From contig NZ_BOOA01000009.1 in assembly GCF_016862995.1 (NCBI RefSeq), forward strand, positions 62,001 to 126,000: DNA of 64,000 nucleotides, written 5' to 3'. How positions within the stretch are numbered: the stretch's first letter is position 1; every line of letters begins with the position of its first letter. The position numbers and the translations under genes are program-made. Below, piece by piece: positions 15,983 to 24,602 of the stretch. The notes under the pieces were generated by a model that was given only the letters and a program-made list of their open reading frames with translations, ran no database searches and had not been told where the DNA came from. This DNA is from Acrocarpospora phusangensis (GTDB lineage: Bacteria; Actinomycetota; Actinomycetes; Streptosporangiales; Streptosporangiaceae).

Positions 15983-16018
15983 CGAAAAGGCCCAGACATA
16001 TTTGTCTGGGCCTTTTCG
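15983..16018. terminator. bidirectional rho-independent terminator
   Basis: A perfect 16-bp stem, CGAAAAGGCCCAGACA and its complement, has a TATT loop. It starts 1 bp after the mini-protein stop and ends 10 bp before the glycosyltransferase stop. The AAAA and TTTT runs inside the stem give a U-tract in both directions, so it insulates two convergent operons. Confidence 0.9.
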
Positions 16019-16028
16019 TATTGGGCTT

Positions 16029-17408
16029 TCAGGAATCCCGGGCGACGGGCGCGCCGCGCAGGTGCGTCTCGCTGTTGCGTCTGGTTTTGGCCCAGCCGCT
16101 GCGTCCGCGGAGCAGGCGGAAGGCCGCCCGCCATGAGGTGATGTAGAAGTTGTAGATGTAGAGGGCGTAGGCGAAGCCGTACCCGACGCCGCGCAGGAAG
16201 CCGATCTCGGGCGCGCAACGCCACCAGTAGAGGGGCCCCCACACCAGGAACGGCAGGGTGCCGAACGCCAGGTACGTGGTGAACAGGATCCACCCGCCCG
16301 CCGCCATGAACGCCATCACCCCGGCCGGATCCACGACCATCCGCCAGATCAGGAAGCTGAGCGGGATCGGGTAGATGAGGGTGCCGAACAGCTGCATCCA
16401 CGGCTGCGCCAGGTAGTAGAGCACCTCCAGGGCGCCCAGACCGGTGAAGTTCCTGGACCACCACACCTCGGGCAGGTACTTGGCGCACTGCATCGTGCCC
16501 TGCCCCCACCGGGTGCGCTGCGTGATCAGCCGCTTGAACGAGGCCAGCCCCTCCTGCTCCACCCAGGTGTCCGAGGTGTACTCGTTGCGCTCCCCCGCCA
16601 GCAGCAGCTGGATGCCCAGCTCGAAGTCCTCCAGCAGCGACCCGCCCCACGGGCGTTTCCCGTCGGCGGCCAGCTTGTCCAGCGCGCTCAGACGGGTGAG
16701 CTGGCCGTTGCCGCCCATGGCCACCGTGCCCGTCTTGCGGCGGCTGAGCTGGATCGCCGAGATCGCGCCGCGGAACTCCAGGTCCTGCATGCGGACCAGG
16801 GTGCGCCCGAAGAAGTTGCGGAACCGGCCGGCGCCGGGGAACGGCGTGCGTTCCCCGCGGTTGCTCATCCACACGTCGATCTGGACCGCGCCGATCGACG
16901 GATCGCCGAACAGCCGCTCGCCGGCGCACACCGCCAGCATGTTCGGCGCGGGCCTGCCGTCGGCGTCCAGCACGCAGACGACCTGGTCAGTCCGGCTCCG
17001 ACCCGGACCCAGCCAGGAGTCCAGCGCCGTGTACGCGGCGTTGAGCGCCTCGCCCTTCCCGGTCCGCGCCGCCGGCAGGTAGCGCCGGACCAGGTGGATC
17101 ATCGAGTCGCGGGCCGCCAGCCCGGCCACGATCTCCGCCGTACGGTCCTCGGAGGCGTCGTCCACCACCCAGAGCCGGGCCAGCGGGAAGACCTCCCGCA
17201 GGTAGTGCAGCGTCTCCCCGATGACCGCCTCCTCATCCCGGCAGGGAATGAAGATGTGCCAGCGGAAATGCCGGGGATCACCCGCCTTGTCGGGCTTCTT
17301 TCGCACGTACGGCCGCAGGATCGTCAGCACGTACGTGATGAACATGACGCTGAGGAACAGCGCGAACGCCTGGGTCAGGCCCAGGAGGTAGCTGAGGCTG
17401 CCGATCAT
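16029..17408 (-). CDS. membrane glycosyltransferase family 2
   Basis: 459 residues. An N-terminal membrane helix (SLSYLLGLTQAFALFLSVMF) precedes a GT-A domain: IFIPCRDEEAVIGETL, LWVVDDASEDRTAEI, VCVLDADGRP (DxD) and an SLLEDFELGI plus QRTRWGQGTMQ pair equivalent to the ED and QxxRW motifs of processive synthases. Three or four C-terminal helices follow (from about residue 320). The layout resembles cellulose/hyaluronan-type or poly-GlcNAc synthases, so a secreted polysaccharide is a reasonable inference. The sugar is unknown; UDP-ManNAc or UDP-GlcNAc from the wecB-like enzyme is plausible. ATG 17408 overlaps the exosortase stop (ATGA), showing tight coupling. Confidence 0.87.
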   Translation of the reverse strand: MIGSLSYLLGLTQAFALFLSVMFITYVLTILRPYVRKKPDKAGDPRHFRWHIFIPCRDEEAVIGETLHYLREVFPLARLWVVDDASEDRTAEIVAGLAARDSMIHLVRRYLPAARTGKGEALNAAYTALDSWLGPGRSRTDQVVCVLDADGRPAPNMLAVCAGERLFGDPSIGAVQIDVWMSNRGERTPFPGAGRFRNFFGRTLVRMQDLEFRGAISAIQLSRRKTGTVAMGGNGQLTRLSALDKLAADGKRPWGGSLLEDFELGIQLLLAGERNEYTSDTWVEQEGLASFKRLITQRTRWGQGTMQCAKYLPEVWWSRNFTGLGALEVLYYLAQPWMQLFGTLIYPIPLSFLIWRMVVDPAGVMAFMAAGGWILFTTYLAFGTLPFLVWGPLYWWRCAPEIGFLRGVGYGFAYALYIYNFYITSWRAAFRLLRGRSGWAKTRRNSETHLRGAPVARDS

Positions 17409-17932
17409 GCGGCCGTCCTTCCGCGCCCGCTGCGGATCGCCAGCAGCGCGTAACTGATCAGGCTCAGCCCGATGCCGAAGATGCTGATGACCGAACCGAC
17501 GATGGTGTGCCCCCAGTAGTAGCCGGACGAGAAGCCCATGCCCTTGATCAGGAGCACCACGGCGACGATGCGGACCTGGTTGGTGGCCAGCAGCAGCAGC
17601 GAGGCCACCGCCAGCCCGAGCAGCGGCCAGAACGAGCCCTGGCGGCGCAGCCAGATGAGCAGGCCGGTGACGATCACCAGCGGCACCATCAGGAACGCCG
17701 AGGTGCACTCCGGCGTGATCTGCAGGCCGGTCGGATGCCCGGTCTCCCGGTTGAACGACACGATCGCCAGGAACGGGTTGGCCCCGGTCTCGGTGGCCGC
17801 GCTGACCGAGACGACCGTACTGGCGATCACCGCCTCCCAGCCGCGCAGGACCGACTCCTTGGTCAGGACCAGCACCAGCAGCACAGCCAAGGCCGCCAGC
17901 ACCAGAACCCGTTGGATGGACTGAAAGGTCAT
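17405..17932 (-). CDS. exosortase/archaeosortase-family membrane protease
   Basis: 175 residues with about five membrane helices. The catalytic triad pattern of exosortases is visible: Cys in ITPECTSAFLMVPL, Arg in LLATNQVRIVAVV and His in GYYWGHTIVGSVISI. These enzymes cleave C-terminal sorting signals of surface proteins and pass them to a membrane or glycan acceptor. It is shorter than the 250-300 residues of proteobacterial EpsH-type enzymes but in the range of actinobacterial ones. ATG 17932 is used; ATG 17977 would add 15 residues. It overlaps the glycosyltransferase gene by 4 bp. The likely substrate is the surface protein at 12966-13697 (inference). No helper symbol assigned. Confidence 0.78.
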   Translation of the reverse strand: MTFQSIQRVLVLAALAVLLVLVLTKESVLRGWEAVIASTVVSVSAATETGANPFLAIVSFNRETGHPTGLQITPECTSAFLMVPLVIVTGLLIWLRRQGSFWPLLGLAVASLLLLATNQVRIVAVVLLIKGMGFSSGYYWGHTIVGSVISIFGIGLSLISYALLAIRSGRGRTAA

Positions 17933-18099
17933 GCGCGCCCCCCGGATACTCGACTGCACGGACCGTAGTACGCCCATGACCCGCGCCCCCGCCCACGACC
18001 GGGTGCGCTCACTCCAGAGGAGGAGACCGGGGCGCGTCCCCCGCGACCGCCGTCGCCCAGCCGTTAACGTGCGGCGACGTCCATTCGAAGGGGGCAACG

Positions 18100-18864
18100 A
18101 TGGCGCTTCGTGTCGTGCTCGCGTACCTGATGGCCGGACTCACCGCGTCCTGCGGTCTGCCTCAGGCGTCCGCCGTGGGCCGGCCGAGTTCGACGATGGC
18201 GGTGGGCTCCTGCCATCGCATGTCGCAGCCGGAGGAGCTTTACCACGTCAGCGACGTGGCCCCGCCGGTGCCGTGCACCCACCCCCATCAGACGGAGACC
18301 TACCTGCTGACCAAGGTCTCCGGTTCGCTGGCCGCCGAGCCGGTCCGGCCCAGTCCCGACCGGCTGCGCGCGGCCTGCGACTACCGCCCGGTGCGTCCGT
18401 ATCTGGGCGCGCGGGCGCGGGACGCCCAGTGGGGCATCGAGATCTGGGCGAAGTTCCCGACCCGCACCGAATGGGCGGCGGGAAACCGCATCCTGCGCTG
18501 CGATCTGTTCGTCCCGGCCCTCAACCCCGATGACGCCCCCGAGGTCACCACGCCTCTGCGGGGCATCATGGGCACCCGCCAATCCGTGGCCGTACGGCGC
18601 TGCCGCCTCGAAACCCAGGACGTCGTCTGTGCCCTTCCCCACGACCAGGAGTGGGTGGAACCGCCGGCCTACCTGTACACCGAGGACAACACCAAGCGGC
18701 AGTGGCGACGCCAGTGCCGGGTGAACGCCCGCGCCTACACCGGGGGGCCGCTGGCCGGCCTGAACGTGACTCCGGTACCGATCAACGATCACCAGGCCGA
18801 GTGCTGGCTGCGCCACGAGGACGGCGCGGTGACCACGACCACCCTGCGCGGGGGCCTGCGGTGA
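18100..18864 (+). CDS. septum-formation-like secreted protein
   Basis: 254 residues. A hydrophobic N-terminus (ALRVVLAYLMAGLTASCGLP) is either a signal peptide or an imperfect lipobox (LTASC). The exported part is Cys-rich (C in VGSCHRM, VPCTHPHQTET, RAACDYRP, ILRCDLFVP, VRRCRLE, VVCALP, RQCRV, AECWLRH), implying disulfides. VPCTHPHQTETYLLTKV is the core I associate with the septum-formation (PF13845) family. AAGGGGG sets ATG 18100. Divergent from the exosortase gene across 167 bp and followed by the membrane-protein gene 50 bp on. A role at the cell surface is likely; the exact function is unknown. Confidence 0.68.
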   Translation: MALRVVLAYLMAGLTASCGLPQASAVGRPSSTMAVGSCHRMSQPEELYHVSDVAPPVPCTHPHQTETYLLTKVSGSLAAEPVRPSPDRLRAACDYRPVRPYLGARARDAQWGIEIWAKFPTRTEWAAGNRILRCDLFVPALNPDDAPEVTTPLRGIMGTRQSVAVRRCRLETQDVVCALPHDQEWVEPPAYLYTEDNTKRQWRRQCRVNARAYTGGPLAGLNVTPVPINDHQAECWLRHEDGAVTTTTLRGGLR

Positions 18865-18913
18865 ACTCCGGGCGCAGGTTCCCCAAAATGATCGTGCGGC
18901 GGGAGGAACGTTC

Positions 18914-20395
18914 GTGAAGACCGCTGTGGTGACCGGCCTGCTCTGGGCCGGGGTCATGCTGGCGCGGCTGTTCACCGGCGGGCCGGTGGGGGTCGCGGAC
19001 CAGGGCGGCGGCCAGAAGCTGCTCTGCGGGTTCGGGCTCGCCAATTCCCGGCCGTGGGGTGTGGACGGCGCGGACTACGTCTTCACGACCTGGGAGTCGC
19101 ATCCCTGGTTCGGGGAGACCTGCGAGCCCTATCGTTCGACCCAGCTGGCCATGATCTGGCTGGAGAAGTCGATCAACAGGCTGCTGTGGCTGCCCGGGGA
19201 CGTCGACACCCGAGGGCTGGGTGTCATCTGCGCGATCCTCGTCGGGGTGATCGTCGCCCTGCTGGCCGGGCTGCTGCCGGGCCGGTGGTGGATCCGGGCG
19301 GCAGTGGCGAGCACGATCGGGCTGGTGTACGCGGACGCCGCCTTCGCCGGGTTCTTCGTCTCGCCGCACACCGAACCGGTCGCCCTGCTGGGGGCCGGGT
19401 TCCTGCTGGCCGCCCTGCTCTGGCTGGGGCGCGGCGTGACCGTGCTGCGCCTGTCGCTGGTGACGGCCGTCGCCCTGGTGACGATCGGAGCCCAGGTGCA
19501 GACGGTCGCGCTGGTCGTGCCGGTGTGCCTGGCGCTGCTGTGGCGGCCGGTCCGCGGCCAGCGGTGGCGGCGCGGGGCGTGGTGGACGGCGCTGCGGCGA
19601 ACCCCCGGGATCGTGCTGAGCCTCGCGGTGATCGCCATGGCGTCGTTCCACCTGGCCTCGCAACCGGAGCGCCAGATGGCCGCGGCCCGGCAGGCCCTCG
19701 TCTTCGGCTCGATCCTGTACGACAACCCCGGCGCCGCCAAGGACCTCCAGGGACTCGGATTCGACCCCCAGGCCGCACTCGCGATCAGCGAACTCTCCGA
19801 CGGAGACGGCACCGTCATCAGCCTCCCGCCCGCGCTGAACGCGGTCTTCAACGCGACGGTGACGAACACCGCCATCGCGCGCTTCTACCTTTCCCATCCC
19901 GCCCATGTCATCCGGGCCCTCGGCTGGGGCCTGGAAGGCATCGGCCGCCTGTCGGCCGACCATCTCGGCTCCTATCCGCCCGAGGCCGGGCACCACCCCG
20001 GCGCGCGGGAACACCGCATAGCCGTGTACAGCTGGCTGTGGGGGACATTCCGCGCCGCTCCCGCCCTCCTGGTGATCCTCTGGATCGTCACGTTCGCCGC
20101 GGGCCGCTCCGTGACGCGGCGGCGGGGGCTGAGGCCGCGCAGGAAGGCGGTCGGCACCGTCGCCATGCTCGTTCCCGTCATGATCGTCGCTCAGTTCGCG
20201 GCGGTCCTGGTCAGCGCCGGCCGCGTGGAGAGCACTCACCATCTCACCGTGGTCAGCTTCCTCACCGCGACCTGCATCCCCCTCCTGTGCCTGTCCCTGT
20301 GGGTCCGCCTCCAGGGCGTGCGCCCCCGGCCGCACTGGCAGAAGGCTCCCGGCATGCCCGAGAACCGGCGCCCGCTGGCCTCCGCCGGAGTCTGA
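18914..20395 (+). CDS. polytopic membrane protein of unknown function
   Basis: 493 residues with an N-terminal hydrophobic segment, an extracytoplasmic loop (about 25-90, with paired Cys in LLCGFGLAN and ETCEPYRS), then a block of helices (about 100-210). A second large loop (about 235-365) and three C-terminal helices follow. I see no transporter or glycosyltransferase motif, though the loop-helix layout is reminiscent of GT-C-type integral membrane proteins. GTG 18914 follows GGGAGGAACG. It probably forms an operon with the septum-formation-like gene; the context suggests cell-envelope assembly. Confidence 0.6.
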   Translation: MKTAVVTGLLWAGVMLARLFTGGPVGVADQGGGQKLLCGFGLANSRPWGVDGADYVFTTWESHPWFGETCEPYRSTQLAMIWLEKSINRLLWLPGDVDTRGLGVICAILVGVIVALLAGLLPGRWWIRAAVASTIGLVYADAAFAGFFVSPHTEPVALLGAGFLLAALLWLGRGVTVLRLSLVTAVALVTIGAQVQTVALVVPVCLALLWRPVRGQRWRRGAWWTALRRTPGIVLSLAVIAMASFHLASQPERQMAAARQALVFGSILYDNPGAAKDLQGLGFDPQAALAISELSDGDGTVISLPPALNAVFNATVTNTAIARFYLSHPAHVIRALGWGLEGIGRLSADHLGSYPPEAGHHPGAREHRIAVYSWLWGTFRAAPALLVILWIVTFAAGRSVTRRRGLRPRRKAVGTVAMLVPVMIVAQFAAVLVSAGRVESTHHLTVVSFLTATCIPLLCLSLWVRLQGVRPRPHWQKAPGMPENRRPLASAGV

Positions 20396-20401
20396 GCGGG
20401 C

Positions 20402-21466
20402 TCACCGCAGGACGAAGGGCGCGCTGGCCCGGACCGTGCCGTTGACGACGATCTCCAACGTGCGCGGTCCCGGCGGCTCGTTCCTGGTGGTGACCGGGCG
20501 GAACGAGTGGGACTTGTTCACGGTGATCAGCTGGCCGGGTTGCGCCGCCGGGCGGTCGGCCAGATGGAAGACCCGATGCGAGCCGTCCCGCCGGATCGCG
20601 TATTTCAACACCAGCGGACCCGGATGGTCCGCGGTGAGAGTCACGGAGAAGTGCAGTCGTTCCCCGATCGCCACCTGGTCGCTCTCCAGGGCGAGATCGT
20701 TGACCGTGCCGCTCCCGGGCACGGCGCCCATCAGGGACAGCGCCCGGGGATGGCCGGACTTGAGCAGTCCCCGGGAGGCGTGGCGCAGCACCCGCTCGAC
20801 GTGGGAGCCGCCGCTCTCCCGCCACCGCGCGAGCAGATCGACCGCGGTGTCCGGATGGTCCTTGGCGATGTCGTTGACGTGGTTGGCGACCGACCGGCGC
20901 ACGTACTCACTGGGGTCGTCGCGGAGCGCGTCCAGGATCGGGATGGCCGGGCCCGGTTCCATCAGCCAGGGCACCCGGGATCCCCACGGCAACCGCGGCC
21001 TGGTGCCCTCCGAGGCCAGCCGGCGCAGATGTTCGTCAGGGGAGTAGGCCCAGCCGTACATGACCTTCAGCGCGTCCATCTCGTGGCGTTCGAGCAGGGG
21101 CCGCACGGCGAACTCCCCCGTCGAGTACGGCGTCAGCACCGCCAGCGTCGCCATGGACTCGTCCAGATGCCCGGCCCCGCGCGCCCCGACATACTCGGTG
21201 GCCGGCCAGCCGCTCCACATGTCCAGCCGGACCTTCAGGGCGCTTTCTCTGATCACTTCCGCGGCGGCCGGAAATGGCAGCGGCAGGGCGTCGTGCAGCG
21301 CCCGCGCGACATGCCGCACCCGATCCTTCAATTCCAGCCTGGCCAGCCCCGCCAGCGCGGCCCGCACGAATCCGCCGCGCGAAAAAGGCGCCCACACGGC
21401 CGCGACGCCATCCGCGAGCACACCCACGGACTCCGAATTGATCATTTCTTTCAACGGTTGAGCCAC
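20402..21466 (-). CDS. AlkC-like DNA alkylation repair protein
   Basis: About 354 residues. Helical HEAT-like repeats occupy residues 1-235. Family marks include EGTRPRLPWGSRV and SEYVRRSVANHVNDIAKDHP; the latter is the most conserved stretch of AlkC/AlkD-type glycosylases acting on N3- and N7-alkylpurines. A C-terminal Ig-like beta domain (about 250-354, VAIGERLHFSVTLTAD...) is typical of the AlkC branch. The start is uncertain: GTG 21466 gives MAQPLKEMINSES, and GTG 21484 is a longer option; neither has a strong ribosome site. Converges on the membrane protein with 6 bp between stops. Confidence 0.8.
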   Translation of the reverse strand: MAQPLKEMINSESVGVLADGVAAVWAPFSRGGFVRAALAGLARLELKDRVRHVARALHDALPLPFPAAAEVIRESALKVRLDMWSGWPATEYVGARGAGHLDESMATLAVLTPYSTGEFAVRPLLERHEMDALKVMYGWAYSPDEHLRRLASEGTRPRLPWGSRVPWLMEPGPAIPILDALRDDPSEYVRRSVANHVNDIAKDHPDTAVDLLARWRESGGSHVERVLRHASRGLLKSGHPRALSLMGAVPGSGTVNDLALESDQVAIGERLHFSVTLTADHPGPLVLKYAIRRDGSHRVFHLADRPAAQPGQLITVNKSHSFRPVTTRNEPPGPRTLEIVVNGTVRASAPFVLR

Positions 21467-21505
21467 GGCCACACGCTGCCACACGCCACCGACAATTCCG
21501 GGGCC

Positions 21506-22141
21506 TCACCCCGAGGGGACCCGCCGGTCCAGCGGCGTCAGTCCCGACCAGGCGGCCAGGGCCGGGGCCAGCCACGGCGGGCCGTCCAGCGTGGCCCCGG
21601 CCGGCGCGACCGTCCCGGACTCCCAGCGGAGCAGCCACCCGGTGTCGGCGGTGAGGACCCCGTCCTCCTCGAAACCGGGATTCTCCCGGCACACCTCGTT
21701 GCCGGAGACGGACAGCAGCAGCCAGTACCGCTCGGGGCGGTCGGTCAGGTCCACGCGGAGCACGACCCTCGGCCGGGGCAGCAGAGCGGGCTCGATCAGG
21801 TGCGACATCGTCCAGAGCACCAGGTACGGATCATGAAGCGACGGCTGGGGCTCCCGCCACCGGGCGCCCCAGGTACCCAGCGCCAGGCAGACGTCGGTGA
21901 GCTCCCTGCCGGATTCGGTCAGGTGGTACTCCTGGTCGTGCCGTTCGACCACGCCGTCCCGCTCCAGCCGGCGCAGGCGCTGGGAGAGCACGCTCCGGGG
22001 CAGGCCAGGGGCCCCTTCCAGGATCGCGCTGAAGCGGTGGCAGCCCACCATGAGGTTGCGGAGAATGATGGGTGTCCAGCGTTCGGCGAATACTTCCGCG
22101 CCCAAAGCGATCGGGCAGTGCTGCCCGTAACCCTTCTTCAC
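21506..22141 (-). CDS. HxlR-family transcriptional regulator
   Basis: 211 residues. The HxlR winged helix spans about 8-95: CPIALGAEVFAERWTPIILR, then GLPRSVLSQRLRRLERDGVV and YHLTESGRELTDVCLALG. The C-terminal 110 residues form an SCP-like extra domain seen in longer HxlR members. GTG 22141 (MKKGYGQHCPIAL) is preferred, as the in-frame upstream sequence is not protein-like. The Cys before the HTH is typical of redox- or quinone-sensing HxlR proteins, though sensing here is inference. It lies downstream of the serine hydrolase terminator, between that gene and the AlkC-like gene, on the same strand. Confidence 0.82.
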   Translation of the reverse strand: MKKGYGQHCPIALGAEVFAERWTPIILRNLMVGCHRFSAILEGAPGLPRSVLSQRLRRLERDGVVERHDQEYHLTESGRELTDVCLALGTWGARWREPQPSLHDPYLVLWTMSHLIEPALLPRPRVVLRVDLTDRPERYWLLLSVSGNEVCRENPGFEEDGVLTADTGWLLRWESGTVAPAGATLDGPPWLAPALAAWSGLTPLDRRVPSG

Positions 22142-22217
22142 ACTGACACCATGCCAGGTGACAAGTCTCTTGTTAGTAGAAATTTCAATGTTTACCTGAT
22201 GGAAAAAGACGCGAAAA

Positions 22218-22242
22218 GGGCCAGACCCAACGGGTCTGGCCC
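22218..22242 (-). terminator. rho-independent terminator of the hydrolase/reductase operon
   Basis: A perfect 11-bp GC-rich stem (GGGCCAGACCC and complement) with a 3-base loop, followed on the minus strand by TTTT and a second T-run. It lies 14 bp beyond the serine hydrolase stop codon, so it ends the transcript of 22257-24495. Confidence 0.88.
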
Positions 22243-22256
22243 AAACCAATATCAAG

Positions 22257-23351
22257 TCACCCGATCAATTCGCTGATCCGGGTGGCTGTGGCGAAGTCGC
22301 CGCTCAGCTTGTTCTTGGTGACCGCCACCGTGATCCCGGTCGCCGTGTCCGCGTACGCGGCGCTGCCGCCCGCGCCCGGCATCCCGAACACCGTGGGCGT
22401 GGTCTCCGCGTCCGAGCCGGGACGGCCGATCGCGAATCCCAGTCCCCAGGTGGCCGGATTGCCGAAGACCTGGTCGATCCCGGTGAACGACACCGCGGAG
22501 ACCTCCCGGAGGCGCTCCGGCGAGATCAGGCGGACCCCGTCGACCTCGCCGAGCAGCGCCGCGTACATCCGGGCGACCGCCCGTGCCGAGGTCTTGCCCC
22601 CGGCGGGGATGTCGGCCGCCAGCACGTCCGTACGGTTCCCGAGCGCCGCCGACGGGAACAGCGCCATCGGCCCGGCCTTGAACATCGGCAGGTCGGCGGG
22701 CATGTCCCCGGCCCAGTCGGCGGTCATCGGCACGTCCTCCAGCACCGCCAGCCGTCCGTGCTCGGAGACCGGCATCCCGAAGTAGATCTCGTCGGCGATG
22801 CCGAGCGGCTCGGCCACCTCCTCCCGCAGCACCTGCGAGATCGGCTTCCCCGTGGCCCGGCGGACGATCTCGCCGACGAGGTAGCCGAAGCTGTAGGCGT
22901 GGTAGCCGGTCTGGGTGCCAGGCTCCCACCACAGCTCCTGGTCGGCGAGGGCCGCGCACATCTTGTCCCAGTCGCAGACGTCCTCGGGGGTGCTGTCCAC
23001 CGGGATGCCGGGCACGCCGGCGGTGTGGTTGAGCGCCTGCCGTACCGTGACGTTGCCCTTGCCGTGGGCGGCGAACTCGGGCCAGAGGTCGGCGACCGGG
23101 GTGTCGTAGGTGAGCAGGCCGCGCTCCGCGAGCACGTGCAGCACCGTGGACGCCGCGCCCTTGCCGATCGAGAAGTTGTAGAACACGGTGCCGGAGGTGA
23201 CCTCACGGCCGGTCTCCGGGTCGGCGACCCCGGCCGCCGCGTCCACCACCAGTTCGCCGCCGCGGTAGACGGCCACCTGGATGCCCCGTTCGGTCCCGGA
23301 TTCGACAAGCTCGTCGAGGGTGGCCTGAACGTTCTTCTGCAGATCAGTCAT
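22257..23351 (-). CDS. serine hydrolase, class C beta-lactamase/esterase family
   Basis: 364 residues. FSIGKG gives the SxxK nucleophile/base motif (Ser near residue 71). Surrounding blocks VTVRQALNHTAGVPG, YHAYSFGYLVGEIVRRATGK and PTVFGMPGAGGSAAYAD fit the EstB/penicillin-binding-like esterase group. The Y-x-N box appears as YSF. There is no signal peptide, which favours a cytoplasmic esterase over a beta-lactamase. It is followed by a clear terminator and preceded by a DHFR-fold gene 13 bp upstream, so it is co-transcribed with it. Confidence 0.87.
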   Translation of the reverse strand: MTDLQKNVQATLDELVESGTERGIQVAVYRGGELVVDAAAGVADPETGREVTSGTVFYNFSIGKGAASTVLHVLAERGLLTYDTPVADLWPEFAAHGKGNVTVRQALNHTAGVPGIPVDSTPEDVCDWDKMCAALADQELWWEPGTQTGYHAYSFGYLVGEIVRRATGKPISQVLREEVAEPLGIADEIYFGMPVSEHGRLAVLEDVPMTADWAGDMPADLPMFKAGPMALFPSAALGNRTDVLAADIPAGGKTSARAVARMYAALLGEVDGVRLISPERLREVSAVSFTGIDQVFGNPATWGLGFAIGRPGSDAETTPTVFGMPGAGGSAAYADTATGITVAVTKNKLSGDFATATRISELIG

Positions 23352-23364
23352 CGTCCTGTACCTC

Positions 23365-23904
23365 TCAAACGGGCTTGTAAGTGAGAATCGTGACGCCGGA
23401 CTCGAAAGTCTCGCTACCGGCCAGGGTGAACGTGGCCTTGGTCCCCTCCGCGAACACGCGCTGCCCCTCCCCGATCACGACCGGGTGAATCCACAGGCGG
23501 TACTCGTCGAGCAGGCCGTTCTCCCGCAGCGCGTCGGTCAGCCGGCCGCAGCCGTAGATCAGGATGTCGCCGCCGTCCTGCTCCTTCAGGCGGGTCACCT
23601 CGGCGACCAGATCGTCGCCCGGGATGATCGTCGTGTTGTCCCAGTCCGCCTTCTCCAGGGTGGAGGTGACCACGTACTTGTCCATCGCGTTGATGTGGTC
23701 GGAGAAGGGGTCCCCGGACCGGTTCGGCCAGGAGTCCGCGAAGCCGTCGTACGTGGCCCGGCCCATCAGCAGGATGTCGCTGCCGAGCAGCTGATCCAGG
23801 GCGACCCGGGCGGCTTCGTCGTTCCAGTAGTTCAGCGACCACAGGTGCGGGTTGTCGATGAAGCCGTCGAGGGACACGAACGTGGAAGTGATGATCTTGC
23901 GCAT
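23365..23904 (-). CDS. dihydrofolate reductase-family (RibD C-terminal) protein
   Basis: 179 residues with the DHFR/RibD-C fold: MRKIITSTFVSLDGFIDNPH at the start, ILLMGRATYDGFADSWP, then DILIYGCGRLTDALRENGLL and LWIHPVVIGEGQRVF. Actinomycetes carry many such stand-alone reductases of unknown substrate, usually NADPH dependent. It is the middle gene of a three-gene operon (FMN reductase, this, serine hydrolase), with a 9-bp gap upstream. Confidence 0.88.
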   Translation of the reverse strand: MRKIITSTFVSLDGFIDNPHLWSLNYWNDEAARVALDQLLGSDILLMGRATYDGFADSWPNRSGDPFSDHINAMDKYVVTSTLEKADWDNTTIIPGDDLVAEVTRLKEQDGGDILIYGCGRLTDALRENGLLDEYRLWIHPVVIGEGQRVFAEGTKATFTLAGSETFESGVTILTYKPV

Positions 23905-23913
23905 GATTCGCTC

Positions 23914-24495
23914 CTAGGCGAGGTAAGGGTTTTTGGCTCGGGCTTCCCGCAGCGCGTGGGCCCACCAGGACAGCTGGTCCAGCGTGGTCTTCAGCGCGGC
24001 GTTGCAGGGTGACGTGGGCTTGGGCCAGGTGCCGTCGGCCGCGAACTGCTCCCAGTAGCAGGCCAGGGCGACTTCGTCGCGGATGGCCACCGCGTGCAGT
24101 TCGGTGAAGATCTGCCGGAGTTGAGCGGTGGCGTGGCGTCCGCCGGACTCCCGGCCGTACGAGATGAAGGTGACCGGTTTGGCGTGCCACTCCGCGTAGA
24201 ACCAGTCGATGGCTGTCTTGAGCGGAGCCGGGAAGCTTCTGTTGTATTCAGGGGTAACGACCAGGAAGGCGTCGGCGGCGGCCAGGCGGGGGGCGAGGCG
24301 CCGTACCGGGTCGGGGAGCGGGTCGTCCTGGTCGCCGAGCGTGTCCGGGAGGGCCGTCTCGGCCAGGTCGATCAGGTCCAGTTCCAGGTCGGCCCGGCGC
24401 CAGGCCCGGGAGAGCACCCAGCCGGCCACCGTGGGACCGAACCGCCCGGTCCGGGTGCTCGCGATGATGATCGCGAACCTCAGTTTGTCCGTCAT
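23914..24495 (-). CDS. NADPH-dependent FMN reductase
   Basis: 193 residues with a flavodoxin-like fold: FAIIIASTRTGRFGPTVAGW binds the FMN phosphate, AFLVVTPEYNRSFPAPLKTA is the PxYN-type family motif (TPEYN), and VTFISYGRESGGRHATAQLR completes the flavin site. Likely reduces FMN or quinones and azo compounds using NAD(P)H. It is first of the three-gene operon ending at the terminator near 22230 and is divergent from the AfsR-like regulator with 107 bp between starts, so that regulator is a candidate controller. Confidence 0.9.
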   Translation of the reverse strand: MTDKLRFAIIIASTRTGRFGPTVAGWVLSRAWRRADLELDLIDLAETALPDTLGDQDDPLPDPVRRLAPRLAAADAFLVVTPEYNRSFPAPLKTAIDWFYAEWHAKPVTFISYGRESGGRHATAQLRQIFTELHAVAIRDEVALACYWEQFAADGTWPKPTSPCNAALKTTLDQLSWWAHALREARAKNPYLA

Positions 24496-24602
24496 GTCCG
24501 CCTCCTTTCTGACACCTGCGAATCTGCCAGGGGTGTCTTACGGTCTCCTTCTCGTCCCCTTACGGTCAGGCGGCCGGTGCCGTAAGCCGCTAGCGTGGCG
24601 GC

